A stretch of 64,000 bases of DNA from JACKHA01 sp041401985 (lineage in GTDB: Bacteria; Planctomycetota; Phycisphaerae; Phycisphaerales; UBA1924). The stretch lies in assembly GCA_041401985.1 (NCBI GenBank), contig JAWKTE010000001.1, positions 1 to 64,000 of the forward strand, given 5' to 3'. Each line of letters starts with the position of its first letter. Positions within the stretch are counted from its first letter, which is position 1. This document shows positions 43,931 to 51,817 of the stretch, piece after piece. The notes beneath the pieces were generated by a model. The model was not told where the DNA came from and did not search any database. It saw only the letters and a list, made by a program, of their open reading frames with translations. A program made the translations under genes and the position numbers.

Positions 43931-44257
43931 ATGAGCGAGAAGAAAAACGCCCCCGACCCGCGCAAAGCCGCCGGCGCCGCACCCGCCAAACTCCCCGCAA
44001 AGGGCGACAAGATCGCCGGCGACACCGGCGGCGGCAAATCCTCGGGCCGCCAGATCCAGGGGGGCCAGCCAGACACGGAGGGCTCGCGCGGCAGTTCCAT
44101 GCAGGGGCCGAAGCAGGACGCCAAGGGCGGGCCCGCCGGCGCCAGCCAGGGCGGCGCCCCACGCGGCGCCAACCGCCTCGAACCGTCGCACCTGAAGGAA
44201 CGCCAGAAAGAGGACCGCGCCAAGACGCCAAAGGGCGGCAAGCCCAAGGGCGAATAG
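43931..44257 (+). CDS. Disordered, charged 108-residue protein
   Basis: The ATG at 43931 follows GGAAGGAG at good spacing. The product is rich in Lys, Gly, Pro and Gln, with no hydrophobic core (SEKKNAPDPRKAAGAAPAKL... to ...KERQKEDRAKTPKGGKPKGE). It is probably intrinsically disordered. No family is known to me. It is divergent from murC and upstream of the M20 peptidase on the same strand. Confidence 0.6.
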   Translation: MSEKKNAPDPRKAAGAAPAKLPAKGDKIAGDTGGGKSSGRQIQGGQPDTEGSRGSSMQGPKQDAKGGPAGASQGGAPRGANRLEPSHLKERQKEDRAKTPKGGKPKGE

Positions 44258-44323
44258 GCCGAGCGCCCCGCTCCCCGTCTCCGACCGAATCGATCCGAGG
44301 CCGTGCCGCGCCTTGAATCGCCC

Positions 44324-45520
44324 ATGCCCGACCTGACCCCCGACGAACGGCGCGTCCGCGATCTGCTCGAACAGCGCCGCGACGCCCTGCTCGAAGACCT
44401 CCGCCTCCACGTCGCGCTGCCCACCGGCCAGCGCAACACCACCGCCGTCGACGAAACCCGCGAGATCTTCGGGCTCCGCTGCGAGCGTCTCGGCGCCCGC
44501 CTCGACCTCATCCCCGGCGACCCCGCCCCGTGGTGGCTGTACGGCACAGACGCCGACGCCCCTGTGCCCCCCACTCTCGTCGCCCGGCGCACCCGCCCCG
44601 GCAGGCCCAACATCCTCATCGCCGGGCACCTCGACACGGTCCACGACCCCCACGGCCCGTTCCGCACCCTCACCCTGTCCGCCGACGGACAAACCGCCAC
44701 CGGCCCCGGCTGCGTCGACATGAAAGGCGGGCTGGTCATCGCCATGGCCGCCCTGGAAGCCCTCGAAGAGGCCGGCGTCGAGGTCTCGTGGTCCTTCCTC
44801 ATGAACTCCGACGAGGAAACCGGCTCGTACCACTCGTTCGGGGCGTTGCAGGCCGAAGCCAGACGCCACGACCTGGGCCTGGCCCTCGAGCCGGCCCTGC
44901 CCGGCGGCGCCCTGGCCACGGTCCGATCCGGCTCCGGGCAGTTCATGGTCGAGACGCGCGGGCGCTCGGCCCACGTCGGGCGCGAGTTCACCAAGGGCGT
45001 CTCGGCCGTCTCCGCCATGGCAGAGCGCCTGCTCGCCATCGCCTCCTTCCCGGAGCCAGACAAGGGCGTCGTGGCCAACGTCGGCCCACTCGAAGGCGGC
45101 GCGGCCACCAACGCCGTGCCCGACCGCGCCAGGGCCTGGGGCAACGTCCGCTTCCCCGATCCCGATGCCGCCAAGGCTCTTGAATCCCGCTTCCACACGC
45201 TCGCTACACCGCAAGACGCCATGCCCGCCTGCGACGTGCACACCTCCTTCAACCGCCCCGCCAAGCCGCTGACTCCCGAATCCGAACGCCTCGCCCTGGC
45301 CGCCCGCGACGCCGCCGAGGCCCTCGGCCAGGCCCTCCCCTTCGCCTCCACCGGCGGGGTCTGCGACGGCAACATCCTCCAGGACGCCGGCCTGCCCACG
45401 ATCGACACCCTCGGCGTCCGCGGCGGCGGCCTCCACACCCCCGACGAGTGGATCGAGATCCCGTCGCTGGTCGAACGCAGCCAACTCCTGGCCGTGCTGA
45501 TGATGCGCGTCGGCGCGTGA
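44324..45520 (+). CDS. M20-family metallopeptidase (ArgE/DapE/CPG2-like)
   Basis: The protein has 398 residues from the ATG at 44324; a GTG at 44303 is possible. Metal ligands are in GHLDTVHDP (His, Asp), GCVDMKGG (Asp) and NSDEETGS (Glu-Glu). The dimerisation domain starts near GRSAHVGREFTKGVSAVSAM. The last ligand is in GGGLHTPDEW. The pattern is closest to glutamate carboxypeptidase/acetylornithine-deacetylase-like dizinc enzymes. The substrate cannot be fixed from sequence. It ends only nine bases from the convergent HAD gene. Confidence 0.9.
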   Translation: MPDLTPDERRVRDLLEQRRDALLEDLRLHVALPTGQRNTTAVDETREIFGLRCERLGARLDLIPGDPAPWWLYGTDADAPVPPTLVARRTRPGRPNILIAGHLDTVHDPHGPFRTLTLSADGQTATGPGCVDMKGGLVIAMAALEALEEAGVEVSWSFLMNSDEETGSYHSFGALQAEARRHDLGLALEPALPGGALATVRSGSGQFMVETRGRSAHVGREFTKGVSAVSAMAERLLAIASFPEPDKGVVANVGPLEGGAATNAVPDRARAWGNVRFPDPDAAKALESRFHTLATPQDAMPACDVHTSFNRPAKPLTPESERLALAARDAAEALGQALPFASTGGVCDGNILQDAGLPTIDTLGVRGGGLHTPDEWIEIPSLVERSQLLAVLMMRVGA

Positions 45521-45529
45521 CGTGCCCCG

Positions 45530-46210
45530 TTACGTCCCCATCACCCCATGCTCGCGCAGCGCCGCCCGGATCTGGGCCGCGGTGTCGGCGTGCGGGTCGA
45601 TGTGGACCGCGTTCCAGCCGAGGCCCCGCGCGGTCTGGATATTCTCGGCCAGGTCGTCGAAGAACAGCGTTCGGCGCGGCTCGACCTCGGCGTGCTTCGT
45701 GAGCGCCTCGTAGAACGCCCGCCCCGGCTTGGAGTGCCCGACGCGGTTGCTGTAAAAACAGTGGTGCAGCGTGTGGGCGGTGGGGAAGTGCCCAAGCCCG
45801 CCCAGGGCTGGGGCAAGGCCCCGCGTGAGGTGGCGCTCGTTGGTGTTGCTGAGCAGGGCGGTCCTGACGCCGCGCGCGGCCGGGGCGTCGTGCAGCTGGG
45901 CGACCAGGTCGGCCACGCCGTCGTATTCGTGCAGGAGCCAGGCGTCGTGGACGCGGGCGATCTCGTCGGCGGTGTAGAGGTTGTCGAAGGCGTCGGCCAG
46001 CGCGCGGGTGTAGTCCTCGAACGCGATCCGCCCCTCCTGGTGGGCCTGGACGACCTCGCGCCGTCGCGGGGCTGATTCGCCGCCTTCGGAGCCGGGGCGG
46101 ACCTCGATTCCCGCCGCCGCGCACGCCTCGCGCCAATCGCGGCAGATTCGCAGGATCACGCCGCCCCAGTCGAAGCAGACGAGGGCGATGTCGGGTGTGG
46201 GGGTGGGCAT
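45530..46210 (-). CDS. HAD-family hydrolase
   Basis: The protein has 226 residues from the ATG at 46210; the open frame upstream covers only repeat sequence. HAD motif I is CFDWGGVI, motif II is LLSNTNERH, and motif IV is FFDDLAENI. In motif I the second Asp is replaced (DxG), as in several HAD-IA members that act as phosphatases or dehalogenases with altered chemistry. It is the last gene of the minus-strand isoprenoid run, separated by the inverted-repeat spacer. Confidence 0.87.
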   Translation of the reverse strand: MPTPTPDIALVCFDWGGVILRICRDWREACAAAGIEVRPGSEGGESAPRRREVVQAHQEGRIAFEDYTRALADAFDNLYTADEIARVHDAWLLHEYDGVADLVAQLHDAPAARGVRTALLSNTNERHLTRGLAPALGGLGHFPTAHTLHHCFYSNRVGHSKPGRAFYEALTKHAEVEPRRTLFFDDLAENIQTARGLGWNAVHIDPHADTAAQIRAALREHGVMGT

Positions 46211-46236
46211 GGAAAGAGCGTAGTTCGCGAAAGAAC

Positions 46237-46388
46237 GAGGGGGCGGGGCTTTCCAGCCCCGCCGGCGGCGAGTGGAACCGCCCAGTGAACCTCGCACCTC
46301 GTCGTCGCTGGCGTCCTGCACCGATCGGGCGATTCGCATTCGGTGCGCTGTTCCCGATGCGAGCGGGGCTGGAAAGCCCCGCCCCCTC
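46237..46388. repeat. Perfect 26-nt inverted repeat pair
   Basis: A 26-nt unit at 46237-46262 recurs as its exact reverse complement at 46363-46388. The unit starts GAGGGGGCGGGGC and ends CCAGCCCCGC. Each copy alone folds as GCGGGGCT-TTCC-AGCCCCGC. The pair fills the spacer upstream of the HAD gene. Confidence 0.9.
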
Positions 46389-46435
46389 ATCGGAGGACAA
46401 AGGTTGTTCTCTCGCGTGCGGATCGACGGCGGTGG

Positions 46436-47317
46436 TCAATCCTCAAACTCGCGGGCCTTGATGCCCCCGCCTCGCCTCCGCAGCCGCTGCCACAGGTCGT
46501 ACAGCGGGTTGATGCGTCCCTCGTCGCCGCCGAGGATGACCTCGAACGCCGCCGGGTCGCGGGCCATCGACAGTTCCGCCAGGGCCGCCTGGTTCGCGCG
46601 CATGGCCTTGGTGAACGCCCGGTGCCACGCGGTGGTCGACCCCCGTGCCACCGACCTCGGCTCTGCGAGGTCGGTGCCCTCGCCGGACGGACCTCCAATT
46701 GGCGGCACGACCTCCTCAAACCGCAGCAGCAACTCCGGCTTGCGGTCCACCCACATGACGTACTCGATCGCCACTGACAGCGCCCGCGGGTTCAAGCCCT
46801 CGCACGCCGCGGCCACCATCGACACGCCAGGGCGGATCTGGACCTTGCGGCGCGGGTCCACGAACTGGGCCTGGGGCGTCACCCAAAGCGACGTCAGCGG
46901 CTGCTCGCGGAACAGGTGCAGGCAGTGGTCCACCAGCAGCGGGGCCGAGCGCGGGTCGTGCGGATCGATCCCGAACAGCCCGAGTTTGGACATGAACCCG
47001 AACCGCTTGAACTGCTCTGCCTCCACCGGGCCGGTCGGGAACCGCCCCGGCGTGAACCGCGCGTGCAGCACCAGCGACACCAGCGGGTCCCACCACGACG
47101 CGTGGTTGAGCACCACGATCACCGGCCCCGGATGGCCCTCCAGCGACGCGAGCAGCCCGGCATTCTGGCGGGCCAGGCGGACCGCGAAGAAGTCCTTTCG
47201 CATCATCTTCCGCACCCACCACGCGAACACGCGGGTGAAGCGCGGGTTGTAGCGTCCGGGGACGAGGGTGGGCGGTGCGGCGCCCGCGCTCGGCTCAGCC
47301 ACGGCGCTGCCTTTCAC
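46436..47317 (-). CDS. PlsC-type 1-acyl-glycerol-3-phosphate-like acyltransferase
   Basis: The protein has 293 residues. The catalytic HX4D motif is NHASWWDP, with a following GFMSKLGLFGID substrate segment and VTPQAQFVDPR. A hairpin element at 46645-46678 is translated in frame as GEGTDLAEPRSVARGST, near residue 213-225. Gene context is a polyprenyl synthase and a CrtI-type desaturase on the same strand. This suggests that the acyltransferase may esterify a carotenoid or lipid end group rather than glycerol phosphate. Its start overlaps the upstream hypothetical gene by 23 nt. Confidence 0.85.
   Translation of the reverse strand: MKGSAVAEPSAGAAPPTLVPGRYNPRFTRVFAWWVRKMMRKDFFAVRLARQNAGLLASLEGHPGPVIVVLNHASWWDPLVSLVLHARFTPGRFPTGPVEAEQFKRFGFMSKLGLFGIDPHDPRSAPLLVDHCLHLFREQPLTSLWVTPQAQFVDPRRKVQIRPGVSMVAAACEGLNPRALSVAIEYVMWVDRKPELLLRFEEVVPPIGGPSGEGTDLAEPRSVARGSTTAWHRAFTKAMRANQAALAELSMARDPAAFEVILGGDEGRINPLYDLWQRLRRRGGGIKAREFED
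46645..46678 (+). repeat. Hairpin element inside the acyltransferase gene
   Basis: GTGCCACCGACCTC pairs with GAGGTCGGTGCC around a GGCTCTGC apex. The outer arm GTGCCACCGA equals that of copies 1 and 2 near 6.9 and 7.7 kb. It is read in frame. Confidence 0.75.
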
Positions 47318-47732
47318 TTCGCGTCGGACGCGGCTCGAAGAACCAGCCGTCGCGCTCGATGACCCCCAGCGCCGCCGCGGCCTCGGCGCTGATACGTCGC
47401 CACTCTTCGCGATCGAACAGGTCCGCCGGCCAGCGTCCCCGCTCTTTCTGCTCGGCCGCGATCAGTTCCGACTCCGATCCAAGCGTGTCGCAGATGATCG
47501 TGAGCGAGCGACGGATCTGGCCGCGCAAGCGACCCTGTCCCACCTCCAGCACCCTGACCATGTACCCGTCAAAGTCCGCGTACAGACCGATGGTCGACGC
47601 GATCAGCGACTCCCAGAACTCCGGGCCCGCGAATGCACCCTTCGCGCAGGTCGCGCGAACTTCGTCGCAGTCCGCGAGGAAGCGGAGCTTCTCCTCCGTA
47701 CGGGCCAGGCAGACATCGAGCGGGACCTGCAT
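47295..47732 (-). CDS. Hypothetical protein in carotenoid-type cluster
   Basis: The protein has 145 residues from the ATG at 47732, with CGGAGCG upstream. It is mostly helical and charged (LDVCLARTEEKLRFLADCDEVRA, LIASTIGLYADFDGYMVRVLEVGQG, SELIAAEQKERGRWPADLFDREEW). There is no signal peptide or membrane helix. The family is not recognised. It lies between the CrtI-type desaturase and the acyltransferase, whose start it overlaps, so coupling with the acyltransferase is likely. A double-hairpin element lies in its leader. Confidence 0.65.
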   Translation of the reverse strand: MQVPLDVCLARTEEKLRFLADCDEVRATCAKGAFAGPEFWESLIASTIGLYADFDGYMVRVLEVGQGRLRGQIRRSLTIICDTLGSESELIAAEQKERGRWPADLFDREEWRRISAEAAAALGVIERDGWFFEPRPTRSERQRRG

Positions 47733-47754
47733 GGATCGCTCCGACTCTCGAAGC

Positions 47755-47818
47755 CTGCCCCCTCCGGCCCAGTCGCAAAGCCTCCTGGGCCACCTCCCCC
47801 GCACGCGGGGGAGGGGTG
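47755..47818 (-). repeat. Double-hairpin element (copy with GGCCCAG stem)
   Basis: On the minus strand CCTCCCCCGC/GCGGGGGAGG (47793-47814) precedes GGCCCAG/CTGGGCC around GAGGCTTTGCGA (47766-47791). A CGGAGGGGGCAG tail follows. It has the same architecture as the element at 52486-52545, with changed but still complementary stems. Confidence 0.85.
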
Positions 47819-47835
47819 CGAGGCGCGCTTACGCG

Positions 47836-49488
47836 TCACACCCCCGCCATCGCCCCATGCTCCACCGGCGTCGCGTCCTCGGTCACTCGGAGGAACTCGT
47901 TGCTCGGCGTGCCGCCCAGGTCCTCGATCACCGAACGGGCCGCGGTCACGCCGCTCATGAGCACCATCGGCACCCCCGGCCCCGGGTTGGCCGAGCCGCC
48001 CGCCAGGTACAGGCCCTTGACGGTCTTCGACCGGTTCCGCGGCTTGAACCCGCCGTGGAGTTTGCCGTGGCTGGCCAGGCCATAGATCGCCCCGCCCTCG
48101 GCGTTGTACATCCGCTCGATGCCCTGCGGCGTGAGGTGGCGCTCCACGACGATGTGGTCCTCGATGTCCTCCATGCCGAACCGCTTGAGCTTGTCCAGCA
48201 CGACGCGCCGGTAGTCGCGCAGCGTCGGGCCGGGCGAGCCGTCGGGGTTCTCCCAGCGGTGCCCGTGGCGGAGGTGGGCGGTGTGGATGAGCACGTAGAG
48301 CGCCTCGCCGCCGGGCGGGGCCTGCGACGGGTCGGTGCGGCTCGGCACCGCCAGGTACAGCGTCGGGTCCCGCGCGGGGATGCCCAGCGTGTAGATGTCC
48401 TGGAACTCCGCGTGCGAGTCGGCGCTGAACAGGAAGTCGTGGTGGGCCAGGTGTCTGTACTGGCGGTCCAGCCCCAGGTACAGCACCAGCCCGCTGCACG
48501 CCGGGACGTACTTGGTCGCGATCGACCGCTGCTCCTGCACCGCCTCGGGCGTGCCGACCAGGTCGCGGTACGTCCGCTGCACGTCGCAGTTGGAGACCAC
48601 GGCATCGGCCGAGACCTCGCGCCCGTCCTCCAGCACCACGCCGACCGCCGCGCGGTCCTTCGTGAGGATGCGGCTGACGCCCACGCCCGTGATGACGTTC
48701 ACGCCGCGCTCGCGGGCCAGGCGCTCCAGCGTCCGCGCGACCATCCGCGTGCCGCCCATCGGATACCAGCAGCCCTGGTCGGTCTGGGCCGAGGCGATCA
48801 GCCCCAGGATCGCCGGGGCCAGGAACGGGCTGGAGCCGACGTACTGCAGGAAGTGCTCGCACAACTGGCGGACGTGCGGCTCCTTGATGAACTTGTGCAC
48901 CGTGTCGCCCACGGTCGAGTGCATCCGCATCGCCATCACGTCGCCCATGATGCCCGGCTCCTTCGGGGGCGACTTCATCATGTCCGCGATGCCGCCGAGG
49001 TCCTTGTAGAAGAAGACCTTCTCGCTGAGGCGGTACATCCGCCGGCTCCAGTCCACGAACGCCTGGTAGCCCGCGCCGGGGCGGGCCTTGGGGAACTGGC
49101 GGTCCAGAGCCGCGGCCATCTGGGCCGGGTTCTCCAGCAGGTCCACGACCGTGCCGTCCTCGTACATGCACCGCCACTGCGGGTCGAGGCGGCGCAGGTC
49201 GATGTAGTCGCCCACGCGATCGGCCCCGGCGGCGCGGCGGATGATGCCGCGGAGCACCTGGGGCAGCGTGATGATCGTCGGCCCCATGTCGAACGAGAAG
49301 CCCTGCTCCTCGATCAGGTTCATTTTGCCGCCGAGGTGGTCGTTCTTCTCGACAAGCGTGACGTCGAGGCCGTGGGACGCGCACTCGACCGCCGCGGCCA
49401 GCCCTGCCAGCCCGCCGCCGACGATGATGACGCGATCCGTTGACTTGGATCCGCCGTGGGTCTGGGTGGAACCGTTTCCGCTGGACAT
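47836..49488 (-). CDS. CrtI/CrtN-type phytoene or diapophytoene desaturase
   Basis: The protein has 550 residues from the ATG at 49488, with GGAGG upstream. The FAD loop VIIVGGGLAGLAAAVECASHG is followed by VTLVEKNDHLGGKM and the C-terminal NPGPGVPMVLMSGVTAARSV typical of CrtI-family enzymes. It inserts double bonds into a C30 or C40 carotenoid backbone using FAD. Adjacent polyprenyl synthase and acyltransferase genes support a carotenoid pathway. No phytoene/squalene synthase is in the window, so chain length cannot be decided. Confidence 0.92.
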   Translation of the reverse strand: MSSGNGSTQTHGGSKSTDRVIIVGGGLAGLAAAVECASHGLDVTLVEKNDHLGGKMNLIEEQGFSFDMGPTIITLPQVLRGIIRRAAGADRVGDYIDLRRLDPQWRCMYEDGTVVDLLENPAQMAAALDRQFPKARPGAGYQAFVDWSRRMYRLSEKVFFYKDLGGIADMMKSPPKEPGIMGDVMAMRMHSTVGDTVHKFIKEPHVRQLCEHFLQYVGSSPFLAPAILGLIASAQTDQGCWYPMGGTRMVARTLERLARERGVNVITGVGVSRILTKDRAAVGVVLEDGREVSADAVVSNCDVQRTYRDLVGTPEAVQEQRSIATKYVPACSGLVLYLGLDRQYRHLAHHDFLFSADSHAEFQDIYTLGIPARDPTLYLAVPSRTDPSQAPPGGEALYVLIHTAHLRHGHRWENPDGSPGPTLRDYRRVVLDKLKRFGMEDIEDHIVVERHLTPQGIERMYNAEGGAIYGLASHGKLHGGFKPRNRSKTVKGLYLAGGSANPGPGVPMVLMSGVTAARSVIEDLGGTPSNEFLRVTEDATPVEHGAMAGV

Positions 49489-49573
49489 GCCGACCTCCGC
49501 CGGCCCGTGGGGCCGCGTGTGTGGGTTCGCTGGGGGAGCGTAGCGGGGATGCGGACCGGCGTGCCGGAGTCGC

Positions 49574-50617
49574 TCAAAACGCCCGGTGCACAACCGCATC
49601 GGCCATCGTCCCCAGCATCGCCACCACCGCCGACTCCGGCAGGCCCCGAAGCACGCCCCGGGCCTGGTCCACCAGACGCTCGGCCGTCGCCTCCGCGTAC
49701 CGCACCGAGCCCGTCTGGTCGAGGGCGGCCATCAGGTCTGCGTCCCCCGCCGCGTCCTCGTGCCCGGCTTGCGACGCCGCCTCCAGATACGCCAGCGTCG
49801 TCTCCCGCCTCTCCCCCTCGGCCGTCGCCAGGTGGTGGATCAGCGGGAGCGTGAGCTTGCCCTTCTCCAAATCCTTCCGCACGCTCTTGCCCACCGTCGC
49901 CTCGTCGCCGGTCAGGTCGAGCAGGTCGTCCTGGATCTGGAACGCCACGCCAAGGTCGCGCCCGAAGCCGAACAGCGCCTCCTGCACGCCCCGCTCGGAC
50001 CCCATCGCGCGGGCCCCGAGTTCGCACGCCACCGCCACCAGCGCCCCGGTCTTGCGCGACACGATGTCGAAGTACGTCCGCTCGCTGAGCGCAAAGTCGC
50101 GTCGGCGGGACAACTGCAGAAGTTCACCCGAGCACACGTCCATGCTCACCCGCCCGATCCGGCGCGCGTAGTGCGGGTCGTCCAGCGTCGCGCACCAGTG
50201 GTACGCCGCGGCGATCAGGTAATCCCCCAGGATCACCGCGCTCTCGTTGCCGTGGAGGCTGTTGACCGTCGCCCCACGCCTCCGCGTGTCGGCCTCGTCG
50301 AGCACATCGTCGTGCACCAGCGTGGCCATGTGCACCATCTCGACCACGCCGGCGATGGCGATGAGCGTCTCGGGCAGGGCGTCGGCGTCGGGCACGCCCT
50401 CCTCGCTCCCCGCGCCCGCCGCGCACCCGCACAGGATCGCCAGCGTCGGGCGCAGCATCTTGCCCCGGTACGCTTCGACGTGCCGGCACAGGGCCGCGAC
50501 CGGTTCCAGGTCCGCACTGAGCGCCTCATCGAACCGCTTCTCGACGCGCACGAGCGCACCGCCCAGCATCTCGCCAACCGGCCGCAGTTCGTCGGGGATG
50601 TCCAGCACGCCTCGCAC
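49574..50617 (-). CDS. Polyprenyl (trans-isoprenyl) diphosphate synthase
   Basis: The protein has 347 residues. The first Asp-rich motif is DDVLDEADTRR and the second is DDLLDLTGD. The surrounding KMLRPTLAIL and GNESAVILGDYLIA blocks match the E-isoprenyl diphosphate synthase fold. A Met-His pair upstream of the first motif hints at longer-chain products such as octaprenyl. It supplies prenyl chains for quinones or carotenoids. The start is GTG at 50617 or the GTG three codons later. It precedes the CrtI-type gene by 85 nt on the same strand. Confidence 0.92.
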   Translation of the reverse strand: MRGVLDIPDELRPVGEMLGGALVRVEKRFDEALSADLEPVAALCRHVEAYRGKMLRPTLAILCGCAAGAGSEEGVPDADALPETLIAIAGVVEMVHMATLVHDDVLDEADTRRRGATVNSLHGNESAVILGDYLIAAAYHWCATLDDPHYARRIGRVSMDVCSGELLQLSRRRDFALSERTYFDIVSRKTGALVAVACELGARAMGSERGVQEALFGFGRDLGVAFQIQDDLLDLTGDEATVGKSVRKDLEKGKLTLPLIHHLATAEGERRETTLAYLEAASQAGHEDAAGDADLMAALDQTGSVRYAEATAERLVDQARGVLRGLPESAVVAMLGTMADAVVHRAF

Positions 50618-50674
50618 GCCCGAGTGTAGCGCGAGGCCGCCCCTGCTCGGCCCGCCACACCCGCGACACCGGCC

Positions 50675-51811
50675 TCAGACCGCGGACTCTCGCCCGTCCA
50701 GATACCCCCACACGCTCGCCTCCGACGCGTCCTGGTACAGCACCCGCAGCATCTCCGCCGGCAGCCCCAGCCCCCGCAGCCGCGGCCCGCTCATCGCGTC
50801 GAACCGCTCCGGCTCCACCATCGCCAGGTCCGGGTCCGCGATCGGGCTCTCCCCGTCGTACCCCGTCTCCCACATCGTCCGCAGCGCGTAGTACCGGCTC
50901 GCGTACAGGTCGAACGCCTGCTCCGGGCTGCTGGCCAGATCGACGAAGAACTTCGCCGGGTTCGGCGAGTCCTTCGGGGCCAGGTGCTCGTCGGTCGTCA
51001 CGATGTCCGAGCCGAAGAGGACCCGCCCGGACCAGCGCTCCAGGAACGCGACTACCCGCTCGCGCGGCTGCTTCGAGACCTCGCGCACGATCCACTTCGT
51101 CGCCGATGTGTCCAGCACCAGGCGCGCATGCCGCTCCAGCAAGGCGTCCAAGAAGTCCAGGTCCTCGGGATACCCCGCCAGGTGGGCCGCCATCCACAGC
51201 CCCGGGTAGTCGTCCAGCACACGCTCGAACGGCCCGTAGTGGTCGATCTTCCGCTTGAACAGCGACGCGTCGGCGTACTTGGTCCTGAACCACGTGTCCG
51301 GGTCGCCCACGTGCACCATCACCATCATGCCCAGCGACTGGGACAGCTCGATCGCCGCCCTTCGCTGCGGCGAATCCAGCCACGCGATCGACCGCGCCTC
51401 GGGCGGCATCAACTCGAGAAGCCGCGGTGCCGCCCACAACTTCACGATCCGCGACCCGAATTCCCCGTGCCACCGGCGGATCTCGTCCAGGAACCGCGCC
51501 CCGAGCGCCTCGGATCGCGGCTGCCTGTCGTAACTCGGGATCGCCACGAACCGCACGCGGTCGCCCAGCACCGCCCGAACCGCCGCGGCCTCCTCCCAGC
51601 GAGACTGGCTCACGACGCACCGCACGCCGTAGAGGTCCATCACGTCGCGATAGATCGCCGCCGCCCGCGCCCCGTTGATGTGGGCGTGGATATCGATGAT
51701 CGGCACGACCGGCGCCCCCAGGCGCTCGGCCTCGCGCCGATAATCAAGCCCGAATCGGTTGGCGGCGGTCCGTGACCCCGCCCCGGCGCTCGGCGTCGTC
51801 GGAGGCTGCAT
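50675..51811 (-). CDS. Amidohydrolase-superfamily protein
   Basis: The protein has 378 residues from the ATG at 51811. The metal HxH is IHAHING at about 42-44. A second His lies in VHVGDPD, a third in AAHLAGYPEDL, and the late Asp in FGSDIVTTDEH. This is the TIM-barrel amidohydrolase pattern (amidohydrolase 2-like), acting on C-N, C-C or ester bonds. The substrate is unknown. Its ATG and that of the divergent glycosyltransferase are only six bases apart, so no separate leader exists for either gene. Confidence 0.85.
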   Translation of the reverse strand: MQPPTTPSAGAGSRTAANRFGLDYRREAERLGAPVVPIIDIHAHINGARAAAIYRDVMDLYGVRCVVSQSRWEEAAAVRAVLGDRVRFVAIPSYDRQPRSEALGARFLDEIRRWHGEFGSRIVKLWAAPRLLELMPPEARSIAWLDSPQRRAAIELSQSLGMMVMVHVGDPDTWFRTKYADASLFKRKIDHYGPFERVLDDYPGLWMAAHLAGYPEDLDFLDALLERHARLVLDTSATKWIVREVSKQPRERVVAFLERWSGRVLFGSDIVTTDEHLAPKDSPNPAKFFVDLASSPEQAFDLYASRYYALRTMWETGYDGESPIADPDLAMVEPERFDAMSGPRLRGLGLPAEMLRVLYQDASEASVWGYLDGRESAV

Positions 51812-51817
51812 CGAGCG

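Noticed and set aside
42011..45484. MurC as an 1157-residue fusion protein
   Set aside because: The extra N-terminal part is antisense to the M20 peptidase and the disordered protein. The MurC start at 43798 is clear.
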